Assembly (NCBI GenBank): GCA_024276075.1
Contig: JAJRXX010000041.1
Location: 19,560 to 83,559 of the forward strand
Length of the DNA stretch: 64,000 bases
Origin: Planctomycetota bacterium
GTDB lineage: Bacteria; Planctomycetota; Phycisphaerae; Phycisphaerales; Phycisphaeraceae
Direction of reading: 5' to 3'
The notes beneath the pieces are model-generated. The model made no database searches. It was not told the origin of the DNA and was given only the letters and a program-made list of their open reading frames with translations. Below, piece by piece: positions 8,852-16,500 of this stretch. Each line of letters begins with the position of its first letter. The stretch's first letter is position 1. The translations under genes and the position numbers were made by a program.

Positions 8852-9886
8852 ATGCAAACCCGAGTTCTGGTTACAGGTGCGGGCGGGTTCATCGGGCACC
8901 ACTTGGTGAATTTTCTAAAGCGCCAGGGCTGTTGGGTCCGTGGCGTGGATGTGAAATGGCCCGAGTTCATGCTTACTCAGGCGGACGATTTTCGTATCGC
9001 CGACCTGCGCGATTCGGCGGCATGTGATGAAGCGGTCAGGGGCATAGACCATATATATGCGCTGGCGGCGGACATGGGGGGCATGGGCTTTATCAGTGCC
9101 AACCATGCCCAGATTTTGCACAACAACGCTCTGATAAATCTTCACACGATCGAGGCGGCCCGTCGCCACGGCATTAAGCGATACTTTTACGCCTCATCTG
9201 CGTGTGTGTATCCCGAATACCGTCAGGTCGAAGCCGACGTTACTGCGTTGAAAGAGGAGCACGCGTACCCTGCCCAGCCGCAAGATGGGTATGGCTGGGA
9301 GAAGCTGATCTCGGAGCGGTTGTGCGAGTACTACATGGGTGATTACGAGATTCAGACCCGTGTGGCACGATTCCATAACGTTTTCGGACCCTTGGGCACC
9401 TGGGACGGCGGGCGCGAAAAGGTCCCCGCAGCCCTGTGTCGCAAGATCGCCTACGCCAAGATCATCGGGAACCGTGAAATTGAGATATGGGGGGACGGCC
9501 AGCAGACGCGGTCTTTTTGTTACATCGATGATTGTGTCGAGGGGATATACCGACTGATGCAGTCGGATCACGGTGAGCCTTTGAATCTGGGTTCGGACCG
9601 ATTGGTGACCATTAACCAGTTGGCTGACATGATCGCGGGGATCGCGAATGTTGACATTACCAAAAAACACATCCCCGGTCCGCAAGGCGTGCGTGGCCGA
9701 AACTCAGACAACAGCCGTCTGAGAGAGGCGCTGGGCTGGGAGCCTTGTGTATCACTTGAACAGGGCTTGGCGCAGACCTACGCGTGGATCGAGAAGCAGG
9801 TGCAGCAGCAATTGTCAGGGCGAGTTAATCCGGTGATTAAAACATTCCAGCCCAGCAATCCGGTCAGGCTGCGTCCCGCAATCTGA
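8852..9886 (+). CDS. gme: GDP-mannose 3,5-epimerase
   Basis: 344 residues, an extended SDR enzyme close to plant GME, which converts GDP-D-mannose to GDP-L-galactose/GDP-L-gulose. The NAD site GAGGFIG is at 9-15. The family blocks LAADMGGMGFI, YASSACVYPE and QDGYGWEK hold the catalytic Cys118, Tyr147 and Lys151. GTWDGGREKVPAA (Lys190), GDGQQTRSF and IPGPQGVRGRNSDN are also diagnostic. A GGAG site lies before the ATG. In bacteria the product feeds L-galactose or related sugars into surface polysaccharide, which fits its place between two glycan clusters. The last 20 residues after QQQLSG look non-conserved. Confidence 0.93.
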   Translation: MQTRVLVTGAGGFIGHHLVNFLKRQGCWVRGVDVKWPEFMLTQADDFRIADLRDSAACDEAVRGIDHIYALAADMGGMGFISANHAQILHNNALINLHTIEAARRHGIKRYFYASSACVYPEYRQVEADVTALKEEHAYPAQPQDGYGWEKLISERLCEYYMGDYEIQTRVARFHNVFGPLGTWDGGREKVPAALCRKIAYAKIIGNREIEIWGDGQQTRSFCYIDDCVEGIYRLMQSDHGEPLNLGSDRLVTINQLADMIAGIANVDITKKHIPGPQGVRGRNSDNSRLREALGWEPCVSLEQGLAQTYAWIEKQVQQQLSGRVNPVIKTFQPSNPVRLRPAI

Positions 9887-9899
9887 TATGCATTCAGTT

Positions 9900-9950
9900 A
9901 TACGCATTGCGTATATTTCTAGCGCGTCGTAAGTTATTATCTGTTTTGCC
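9900..9950 (+). repeat. Dispersed palindromic element A, copy 1
   Basis: Begins with the palindrome ATACGCA-T-TGCGTAT (9900-9914), then a T-rich link and CGCGTCGT. Copies with the same layout lie at 52570-52622 (plus) and 58066-58121 (minus). It starts 14 bases after the stop codon of the epimerase gene. Confidence 0.75.
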
Positions 9951-9953
9951 TTC

Positions 9954-9994
9954 GCGTTCGTAGACACCGCGCAAGTATTAATCTTGATTGGTAT
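9954..9994 (-). repeat. Short dispersed element b1
   Basis: Read on the minus strand, this segment (ATACCAATCAAGATTAATAC, then TTGCGCGGTG and ACGAACGC) matches 59498-59540 on the plus strand with few changes. A shorter relative lies at 58018-58042. Confidence 0.6.
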
Positions 9995-10010
9995 TAATCC
10001 TGTGTGTACG

Positions 10011-10040
10011 CACGAGCCGCGACTGTGAAGGAGCGGTCCC
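10011..10040 (+). repeat. Short dispersed element b2
   Basis: ACGAGCCGCGACTGTGAAGG followed by AGCGGTC; near-identical to 59587-59615, same strand. CCGC...GCGG ends could pair into a small hairpin. The flanking sequence differs, so it is a separate unit from b1, which has the opposite relative orientation in the two places. Confidence 0.6.
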
Positions 10041-10115
10041 ATTGGAGCCAAAGTCCCGCTTGCTGACGCGCGCGGCTCGTTAAGACCCTGTACGAATTAA
10101 CCAGGATGCGTATAA

Positions 10116-10239
10116 AAGCATTTGGCGTAATTAATCTTCATTGACCGGGTGGCACGGCTTGCTTGCAAGCCGTGAAATACAGATGTCTGTTACAGCTGCG
10201 ATCAAATCAAGATGGAGAATATTCACGCCAGTTGCTCTA
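10116..10239 (+). repeat. Dispersed 125-bp element C, copy 1 (MITE-like)
   Basis: Core palindrome CACGGCTTGC-TT-GCAAGCCGTG at 10153-10174. The right end CGCCAGTTGCTCTA is the inverted repeat of the left end of other copies (TAGAGCAACTGGCG); this copy's left end has drifted. The outermost CTA at 10237-10239 is the TAG stop codon of the cytidylyltransferase gene on the minus strand. Other copies: 26030-26067 (left arm only), 47097-47221, 48877-48971, 59651-59776. Confidence 0.85.
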
Positions 10240-11052
10240 ACCGCGCTCTCGCAGCGATTGCTTCCGGTTTGCGTGGGTGGAGACGGCATCGGGCCAGCGA
10301 AACATTTCGGATGATCCTTCACCGATTAGCCGCTCGTAAATCGCCAGGTCGTTTGGATTATCAACCTCAAACCAGCGGTCGTTGATCGGGGTGGTTTGGA
10401 TGTGTACGTTTTGAGCAAGTAACTGACCCAGCAAACCTGTCATATCCAGGCGGTCTTGTTGCGATTGCGGTAGGGCATCGAGAAATCGCTCGACCCGACG
10501 CCAGCCTTCAGGCGTGAACTTCAAAAGACCCATGAATTGCCCCTGGACCTCGTCCAAGGAATCCGCTTGGCCACCAATTTCCAGCAGCCGACCGTCGTTG
10601 TCGATCTTGAACGTTTCCGCGTCGCTCAGGGGATCTTCAAATCGCAATGACCACAGCTTCGACCAATCAGGATCGTAGGTAAGCACAATGTCCCCCGGAG
10701 CGGACATGAGCCGTCTCACCGCGTCGGCTGAATAGACGATGTCCGCGTAGCTCACGAGGCAGACGTGCTGGTGTAGCCAACGGCTCGCGGTCATCAGCGA
10801 CACAACCATATTCGTTTCCGACCATCGTGGGTTGTTAAACCGGGTCAACCCAGGTCTCTCGAGCATCTCGGCGAGGTAGCCGGTGACGATCCCAATCGAT
10901 TCGGCACCCGCGCCTTGTAACGCTTCGAGCTGCCAATCGAGCAGTGATTGACCCCCGAGCCGGGTGAGGCATTTCGGGTGGTCTTGTGTGATCGTCCCGA
11001 GCCTGCTGCCCCTGCCCGCAGCGAGGATAATCGCGTGGCTTTGCGTTTTCAT
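10237..11052 (-). CDS. Nucleotidyltransferase, probable CTP:phosphoglutamine cytidylyltransferase (Cj1416-like)
   Basis: 271 residues from the ATG at 11052, which overlaps the amidotransferase stop by 4 bases (ATGA). The N-terminal signature AIILAAGRGSRLG with DHPKCL is the nucleotide-binding start of sugar-phosphate/choline-phosphate nucleotidyltransferases, and SYADIVYS supplies the metal-binding Asp. In Campylobacter jejuni the equivalent enzyme of the phosphoramidate pathway joins CMP from CTP to L-glutamine phosphate, giving CDP-L-glutamine. I infer that reaction here because counterparts of the other three enzymes are adjacent. Alone, the sequence would be called only a nucleotidyltransferase. 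The stop codon is the terminal TAG of a dispersed repeat, so the C-terminus may have been set by the repeat. Confidence 0.85.
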   Translation of the reverse strand: MKTQSHAIILAAGRGSRLGTITQDHPKCLTRLGGQSLLDWQLEALQGAGAESIGIVTGYLAEMLERPGLTRFNNPRWSETNMVVSLMTASRWLHQHVCLVSYADIVYSADAVRRLMSAPGDIVLTYDPDWSKLWSLRFEDPLSDAETFKIDNDGRLLEIGGQADSLDEVQGQFMGLLKFTPEGWRRVERFLDALPQSQQDRLDMTGLLGQLLAQNVHIQTTPINDRWFEVDNPNDLAIYERLIGEGSSEMFRWPDAVSTHANRKQSLRERG

Positions 11053-11657
11053 ATCGGGGCTTTCACGTGGTACGTCGACCGGAATAGTTCCGCGTCCGCC
11101 GTGTCGAATGGTTCGTTCCGCTCCGGGTGCCACATGATGCCTGTGACGTCGAGCTTGCGGTGCCTGACAGCCTCGATCATGCCGTCGCGTGTTCGCGCGA
11201 TCGCTTCGAGATCATCGGACAACTCGGATACAGCGTAATCGTGGTAGCTATTCACGGACCTTTCACCAGCGGAAAAAACAACAGCATGTCGGGTATTCAC
11301 ATGCCCCTCGACTTTAGTTAGCGTCCCGCCGAATCGGTGCGCGATCATCTGCATACCCCGGCAGATGCCCATCAGGGGCGCATTCCGATCGATGGCGTAG
11401 TCGATTAAAACGTTTTCGATTGCATCGCGTTCTGGTGCGTCGCCGCCGTACGCAGCCAGATCGTTGCCGCCCGTGAGCAAGACGCCGTGGGGGACATGGT
11501 TTTCCAGCAACGCCCGAGCGGTCGGCGTATGGTTTGGAATAATCAACGCTGTTAAACCCAGGCTGTGCAGAAACACCGACCACTGCTGGTCGAGACAGTC
11601 TTGCCGCTCGCCGTGCGTCGTCTTTGCTACTCGTTGGCTTACCGCGATCAGCGTCAC
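11049..11657 (-). CDS. Class I glutamine amidotransferase, probable gamma-glutamyl-CDP-amidate hydrolase (Cj1417-like)
   Basis: 202 residues from a GTG at 11657 that overlaps the glutamine kinase stop (GTGA). A start at 11717 is possible but would overlap that gene by 64 bases and add no family sequence; TLIAVSQRV is the usual N-terminus. It has LTGGNDL (61-67), the nucleophile in MGICRGMQ (Cys99) and the partner residues in WHPER (His177, Glu179). It resembles PuuD-type gamma-glutamyl hydrolases. In the Campylobacter pathway this enzyme removes glutamate from CDP-L-glutamine, leaving cytidine diphosphoramidate. The gene order kinase-amidotransferase-cytidylyltransferase with 4-base overlaps supports that role over polyamine breakdown. 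Confidence 0.87.
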   Translation of the reverse strand: MTLIAVSQRVAKTTHGERQDCLDQQWSVFLHSLGLTALIIPNHTPTARALLENHVPHGVLLTGGNDLAAYGGDAPERDAIENVLIDYAIDRNAPLMGICRGMQMIAHRFGGTLTKVEGHVNTRHAVVFSAGERSVNSYHDYAVSELSDDLEAIARTRDGMIEAVRHRKLDVTGIMWHPERNEPFDTADAELFRSTYHVKAPI

Positions 11658-14029
11658 CGCAGCACCTTCACCTGACGGTTCATGCAGTCTATATTGATTA
11701 ACTCGCCCGCCGCCCATTGATTGTAGAGCACCTCGCCAGCTCCGATGACCGCGGGGATACCGATCTCACCAGCCCGGATCGCCATATGCGAATTCGCACC
11801 GCCGTACATCGTGACCAGGCCCGCGATGCCGTGCGAGAAGACCCAGTCGTAGCCCGGATCGGCGCTGGGGATAAACAAAATATGACCATGCAACCGATCA
11901 CGCCCGTCGGTGCAGCTTACCCCGTGTGCGGTAGCGCTTTTCTGGGTGATAAAGTTAGGCGACATCGGCGGCAGGTGAAAAGCCCAGACGTCTTCGGGTT
12001 TATCAATCAGCGGGGGCAGCACCAGTTGCTTGGTTACCCTATAAGATCGCTTGCCATTTTCGATGCTGCTGCGAAGCGTCTGCCCTGCTTCTTGCCCCGA
12101 CGAATAAAGATTGTAGATCGTGTGGATGTCCAGGTAGGACACATCCTTGCGCGACAGGTTATGTTCGCGTCCGAGGTCTTCGAGCAGTGTCAACACAGCA
12201 CTGACGCTCCGGGTGAATACAAATTTCCCGTGCTCTCGGCTCTCGATCGCGGTTTTGATGAAGTCAAACAGGCCCAGCGCATCGTGCTCGAACCCGTGTT
12301 CTTGCAGCAGTGATTCGGTTTGCTTGAGCTGATCGATTGACAAACGGAAAGGCTGCTTTGAGCGGTGCCCCATGGGGTTGGAGTATTTGGCGGCGGCGTG
12401 TGTCGCGTCGTGGCCGTCGGATGGAGAGTCCCAGCAGAAATACGCGTCGGGCGTCTCGTCGTACCGCGGCGAAAGAATGTCGTACGTTCCGGGCCGCAGG
12501 TGCCCGTACTTTTCAAGGAACGCGCTTTTCTTTAGCCGTGCGAAGTCCCCAGCCATGCGCGAGCTGACCGTTTCGAGCGAACCCATAAAGCTGTCGTACT
12601 CCTCTTGGCTGAGGATGCCCACGCCCACCAGCGACCGGAGCACCTGTACCGCGATGAAGCCCGCCCTGGCCAGACCGGCGAAGGGCAGCGTGCCGTACCG
12701 TTTGCAATCCTCCAACAGCCAATAGATTTTGGACACGTGATCGAGCTCGCTCTGGAGGATCAGGTCCTGGCGTTCTTCGAGCAGATCGATCTTCGCCGCG
12801 TCGGTGCGCCACAGACCGTTTTCGTTGTGGATGATGCGGTTTGTGAGAGTTTGCAAGCTCAATTCGAGTTGTATGCATTCGGCTTTGCTAAAGCCATGAC
12901 GCTGCAGCTCGGCGAGCCGATCGGGTAGATCAAACGTGTAACAAGTATGAAGGATCTCAAACTCGACTTTGTCGTGCTTGCTGGGGGTTTCGATGAGCCG
13001 ATCGATGTAATAATTTACCAGCTTGTCAGCCAGCTCTTGCTCAAGGTCTTTTGGGATAAAGGAATTAAAATCGACGCGCACGTCGATGAACGGCTGCCCC
13101 CCCAGACTCACCAGCAGCGGGCAGCTACGCATGTTGCGGTAGCCGTAGTTGTCGCGCTGGTACGCCCAGATGCTGTCGGTGATGAGTTCTTTATATAAGG
13201 ATAGCGTCAGTGGCCGCGGGCGCACCCCAATCATCTCAGCGGGGTTCCAGTCGGGCATGACGCCGAAGGCCGACTTGCTCCCGTGCAGGTAGGGGTGGGA
13301 CACGCTCAGTTGGCGTATTTTTTGCTCGGCGTGGGTCAGAGCGTCGCAGAGTTGCTTCGGGTCGCATGCCACATCGGTAGCCACGGGTAGCGGGCGCACC
13401 TGCAACAAATACAGCGTGCCGTCAGCCGTCAGGGCAAACTCGATGTCCAGACGATCCGTCGCAAAAATCGTTTCCAATTCATCCACCAGCGCCAACACCC
13501 GGTCCAAAGGCTCGGGGGCTGTCGATACGGGCCCGTGCTTAAAAGCGTAAAACGTCTTCAAGCGATTCGTCTTGCCGGACGTAACCGATCGGGTGGACCC
13601 CGATTCGCCGTCGTAATTAATCACCACATACGCGCTACCCGTGGACGGGTCGATGCTAAACGCCACGCCGCTCACCACCACGCTGCGGAGCATCGACTGC
13701 ACGAAGAGCTGTTCCCCAGACGTGGACTTGCCGTAGGACTCGATGACCTTGGCCACCGCGCCTTTGAACTTTCGTTTGTCCCGGACGTCGAGCACGGACG
13801 TGAAGTGTCCCGCCAGCGATTGGTGGGCGTCGTCCTCGGCCTGGGCGCTGCTGCGAACGATCACGCCGTTGCGCAGCGGGCCGACCTGGTCCACTTGGCT
13901 CATCACGCGGTCGGGTTCCTTTTGCCATTGGTTGACCGTAAATCGCACCTGCGGCAGGACCCTGGCTGTCGTCAGCAAAGGCGCTAGACGCTCAAGTGTT
14001 TCCGCTTTGGTGCCGAATGCGATAGCCAA
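11654..14029 (-). CDS. PEP-synthase-like kinase, probable L-glutamine kinase of phosphoramidate synthesis (Cj1418-like)
   Basis: 791 residues, close to the size of Campylobacter Cj1418. The N-terminal ATP-grasp part has FGTKAETL at the start and NGVIVRSSAQAEDD (54-67), as in PPDK/PEP synthases. The C-terminus is a swivelling phosphohistidine domain with YGGANSHMAIRAGEIGIPAV; the likely catalytic His is residue 748. PEP synthase's own PEP-binding barrel is absent and replaced by a long middle region, as in the glutamine kinase group. Cj1418 phosphorylates the amide nitrogen of glutamine using ATP, giving AMP and phosphate. The start is TTG at 14029: no ATG or GTG lies in frame between it and the upstream methyltransferase gene, and FGTKAE is where the family begins. 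A gap of 79 bases precedes it. Confidence 0.9.
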   Translation of the reverse strand: MAIAFGTKAETLERLAPLLTTARVLPQVRFTVNQWQKEPDRVMSQVDQVGPLRNGVIVRSSAQAEDDAHQSLAGHFTSVLDVRDKRKFKGAVAKVIESYGKSTSGEQLFVQSMLRSVVVSGVAFSIDPSTGSAYVVINYDGESGSTRSVTSGKTNRLKTFYAFKHGPVSTAPEPLDRVLALVDELETIFATDRLDIEFALTADGTLYLLQVRPLPVATDVACDPKQLCDALTHAEQKIRQLSVSHPYLHGSKSAFGVMPDWNPAEMIGVRPRPLTLSLYKELITDSIWAYQRDNYGYRNMRSCPLLVSLGGQPFIDVRVDFNSFIPKDLEQELADKLVNYYIDRLIETPSKHDKVEFEILHTCYTFDLPDRLAELQRHGFSKAECIQLELSLQTLTNRIIHNENGLWRTDAAKIDLLEERQDLILQSELDHVSKIYWLLEDCKRYGTLPFAGLARAGFIAVQVLRSLVGVGILSQEEYDSFMGSLETVSSRMAGDFARLKKSAFLEKYGHLRPGTYDILSPRYDETPDAYFCWDSPSDGHDATHAAAKYSNPMGHRSKQPFRLSIDQLKQTESLLQEHGFEHDALGLFDFIKTAIESREHGKFVFTRSVSAVLTLLEDLGREHNLSRKDVSYLDIHTIYNLYSSGQEAGQTLRSSIENGKRSYRVTKQLVLPPLIDKPEDVWAFHLPPMSPNFITQKSATAHGVSCTDGRDRLHGHILFIPSADPGYDWVFSHGIAGLVTMYGGANSHMAIRAGEIGIPAVIGAGEVLYNQWAAGELINIDCMNRQVKVLR

Positions 14030-14108
14030 ATTTGATTCGCCGGTGTTTGATGGTTCCGTAGAGCGTTTACAGACATTCGTTTTTAAGGGGGTTGTGATTC
14101 GTCTGGGG

Positions 14109-14870
14109 CTATTGGGAGCCGTGTTTGAGTTGTGCCATCCAGACCCGTGTGGTGTAGGGGATCGCGAGGCTGTCAGCGGTTTCGCTCCGTAGCATCTGTT
14201 CTATCCGGTCCACGATTTGATGGAACTTGTCGCCAGCCTGTCGGTGTAGCGTGCCGTGAGACCGCCACGCCTCGATCACATCATCTACGTTTTGGTAGTG
14301 AATCACAGACCGCTCGATCCGGTGGACCGGTCCGAACAAGCCGCTTGCGGAAATGACCTCGCTCTGATCCTGTCGACGGGTCCCGTATGTGTAGCCGGGG
14401 ATGTTGGCTTGAATAATCTGCTCGATCTTAGCCTGTACGGGATCAGCCAAGTCGCGGTGATTCCACATCATCGCGCACCACGCGTTTGGCTTTAATATCC
14501 GTGACGTTTCTTTTAATGAGCGGGTATGGTTGGTGACGTTAAACGACGAGCCAAACGTGACCAAGTCAAACACATGCTCGGGTTGGCCGGTATCTTCGCC
14601 GACGCCCTCAAACCAGTGGATATTCTTGCGGTCGGCGGTCCGTTCCTTGCCCAAGCTTCGCATCGCGTCGTTGGGCTCGATTGCGGTGACGTCCAGGCCA
14701 CGATCGGCGAGCATCAGCGTCAGGTGGCCCACGCCTGCACCGACGTCACAGGCGCGCGCGCCGAAGCCAACGCCTGCTTTAGAAATAATTTCATCGATCG
14801 CTTGGTCGGCGTAGTTGGGCCGTTTCAGGTAGCCCTTGGCTAGTTCGGTGTAGTCCCATTCGGTTTTCAT
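14109..14870 (-). CDS. Class I SAM-dependent methyltransferase of the phosphoramidate cluster
   Basis: 253 residues from the ATG at 14870, which overlaps the upstream kinase stop by 4 bases (ATGA). Motif I is ACDVGAGVGHLTLMLA, followed by the acidic IEPND of motif II and LVTFGSSFNVTNHTRSLKE. It resembles methyltransferases that accompany O-methyl phosphoramidate genes in Campylobacter (Cj1419/Cj1420 are the two there). Their proposed job is to methylate the phosphoramidate oxygen, though when this happens in the pathway is not something I can read here. Methylation of a sugar is an alternative. Only one such free-standing methyltransferase is adjacent. Confidence 0.82.
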   Translation of the reverse strand: MKTEWDYTELAKGYLKRPNYADQAIDEIISKAGVGFGARACDVGAGVGHLTLMLADRGLDVTAIEPNDAMRSLGKERTADRKNIHWFEGVGEDTGQPEHVFDLVTFGSSFNVTNHTRSLKETSRILKPNAWCAMMWNHRDLADPVQAKIEQIIQANIPGYTYGTRRQDQSEVISASGLFGPVHRIERSVIHYQNVDDVIEAWRSHGTLHRQAGDKFHQIVDRIEQMLRSETADSLAIPYTTRVWMAQLKHGSQ

Positions 14871-15406
14871 CGGGTGGGTTCTCCAAGGGGCGCGGGTCTT
14901 AGCCGTTCCCACAGTATATGGGCGATATCATCGGGGGCTTGCGAGCCGTCGTTGTCGATCACAAGGTCGGGTTCACGGGGCTCCTCAAACGGGAGGTCGA
15001 TCCCGTACACGTTTTTGGTATTGCCCGCCGCCGCTTCCTTGTAAATCCCTTTGGCATCGCGTGACCGCAGTATGTCAATCGGGACGCGGATGTATATTTC
15101 GTGATAGCGGTCGATATTCGCTCGGTTCCAGCGGTGCACCTCGTGGAGCATCGAGATGGTGGCGATGACGACGCCGGTACCCTGGTCGGCCAGGAGCTTG
15201 CACAGCCTCGCGTAGCGCATCGCACACAGCAAGCGATCATTTTGGTCATACCCCAGCCCGTCGCCGATGGCTTGCCGCAGCGCGTCGCCATCGAGGAACA
15301 CCGTGGCCTGGGACGTGTCCCTGAACAACTCGTAAAAAGCCCGGCCGATCGTGGTCTTCCCCGCGCCCGACAAGCCTGTAAACCAGTAGATATCACCCGT
15401 TTTCAC
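14867..15406 (-). CDS. APS-kinase-like enzyme, probable cytidine diphosphoramidate kinase (Cj1415-like)
   Basis: 179 residues from a GTG at 15406 that overlaps the preceding stop (GTGA); ATG at 15418 is the alternative. P-loop GLSGAGKT is at 11-18 and DGDALR at 39-44, followed by AKGIYKEAAAGNTKNVYGID, all as in adenylylsulfate kinases. No ATP sulfurylase gene is in the window and the neighbours are phosphoramidate enzymes, so the better reading is the Cj1415 reaction: ATP-dependent 3'-phosphorylation of cytidine diphosphoramidate. The LHEVHRWNRANIDRYHEIYI segment replaces the APS-kinase FISPFRADR region. Ordinary sulfate activation cannot be excluded from sequence alone. Confidence 0.85.
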   Translation of the reverse strand: MKTGDIYWFTGLSGAGKTTIGRAFYELFRDTSQATVFLDGDALRQAIGDGLGYDQNDRLLCAMRYARLCKLLADQGTGVVIATISMLHEVHRWNRANIDRYHEIYIRVPIDILRSRDAKGIYKEAAAGNTKNVYGIDLPFEEPREPDLVIDNDGSQAPDDIAHILWERLRPAPLGEPTR

Positions 15407-16488
15407 GCCGGTACCCATTCTGATAATTTCGTCAATAACACGTCGCAACCTTCTGTTTTCGCCTCCGGTCGGCTCAGCAGATTACGCAGAAAATAACCGT
15501 ATGTCTCAAACATCGTCGGCACCTGGTGGATGGGCATCCTTGATCGGATCAGCCAGCCCAGGTCGAGCTCATTTAAGAAACGGATCGCGTTTAAAACAAA
15601 TTCATTCTCAAACGGGTTGGCCGTCTGATCGCGGTGCACAGCCGGGCACAACCGGGTGTGTTTAATAAATTTTGGAATCAATCCCAGGTGAGGCCACAAG
15701 TCGGGTGGCGGGCTGTCGGCATCGCCGTGTCGCGTGTTGTAGCCGAGTTGTCGCATCAAGCCCGCGTTGCGCCGTTCGATGCGGCGGACGACGTCGTCAT
15801 CGTCGGGTCGCTGAGTCCACTCGCCCGCTTTGCTCGCGCGCATCACAGGTTGGTCTGGCGTCTGAGCGGATTGGCAGAATCTCGCTTCCGCGTCCGCGGC
15901 TTTTGAATAATCCGATCCGGCCACCGCGCGGGCGATCGCATCGGAATCAGCGGGTAGGTTGTTTTCATCCAGGATACGCCGAAGCAGTGTAATTGCGTCC
16001 TGTTTGTAGTCTTCGAAGCGATAGGTTTTTATGCCGGGGTGGTCCATCCAGAGCAGATGAAACAGGTACCAGTTATCTATTTTGTTTATCAGCGAATCGC
16101 AGTCGAGGTGATCGACGAAATCTCCGTAATCGATCCAGCCGGATTGGCGTTTGTAGCTTGAGTAAATCGCGTCACGCGGATCGCGTGTAATGTAGATCAC
16201 CCTGGCACCCTCATGCTTCGCACGCAACGGCCAATCGTGCGTCCACTCCACTTCGATATCGTCACGGAATGTGAAACGCGATTGCTGCGACAAGATCGGT
16301 AGGTAGCGGTATAGCTGAGATTCTTCGGGCCGCAGCCGCCAGTGGCTTCCGTCTTTGACCCATGAGTCACCGCCGCCGTACACACCCCGGTACGTCTTGA
16401 TGCCCAATTCGAGCAGGCAATTCGCCAGCCAGGTCATCCCCGAAGGCTCTTTGGGTGATACCAGGTAATACTTAATTGGTTGGGGCAT
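15403..16488 (-). CDS. Sulfotransferase-fold protein, candidate phosphoramidyl transferase
   Basis: 361 residues. The N-terminal 230 residues follow the PAPS-dependent sulfotransferase pattern: a 5'-phosphosulfate-type loop SPKEPSGMTWLANCL (11-25) and a 3'-phosphate-binding strand RVIYITRDPRDAIYSSY (96-112). The region after 245 is not recognised. It lies between Ugd and the nucleotide kinase and shares a 4-base overlap with the latter. Known: sulfotransferases recognise the 3'-phosphate of PAPS. The phosphoramidate pathway makes a nucleotide with the same 3'-phosphate, so I infer that this protein moves phosphoramidate to the glycan. A true sulfotransferase remains possible, but no PAPS-forming partner is visible. 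Confidence 0.75.
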   Translation of the reverse strand: MPQPIKYYLVSPKEPSGMTWLANCLLELGIKTYRGVYGGGDSWVKDGSHWRLRPEESQLYRYLPILSQQSRFTFRDDIEVEWTHDWPLRAKHEGARVIYITRDPRDAIYSSYKRQSGWIDYGDFVDHLDCDSLINKIDNWYLFHLLWMDHPGIKTYRFEDYKQDAITLLRRILDENNLPADSDAIARAVAGSDYSKAADAEARFCQSAQTPDQPVMRASKAGEWTQRPDDDDVVRRIERRNAGLMRQLGYNTRHGDADSPPPDLWPHLGLIPKFIKHTRLCPAVHRDQTANPFENEFVLNAIRFLNELDLGWLIRSRMPIHQVPTMFETYGYFLRNLLSRPEAKTEGCDVLLTKLSEWVPA

Positions 16489-16500
16489 GTTTGGAAGGCG

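Larger units (their letters stand above)
9887..10236. other. Intergenic region built from repeats
   Basis: About 350 bases between convergent genes. No gene is visible. Most of it is accounted for by four dispersed repeats in series: the 55-bp palindromic element, two short elements (b1 and b2) and the 125-bp element, each listed separately. Confidence 0.75.

Noticed and set aside
10116..10239. CRISPR repeat
   Set aside because: The copies of element C are far apart, 125 bp long and have terminal inverted repeats; there is no regular spacer array.
11654..14029. Plain phosphoenolpyruvate synthase
   Set aside because: The domain order lacks the C-terminal PEP/pyruvate barrel, and the phosphohistidine domain is at the very C-terminus, as in glutamine kinases and rifampicin phosphotransferase-like enzymes.
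14867..16488. Reading the kinase and sulfotransferase genes as a sulfation operon
   Set aside because: No ATP sulfurylase is present, and the neighbours match the other three phosphoramidate enzymes. Not fully excluded, so both possibilities are stated in the features.
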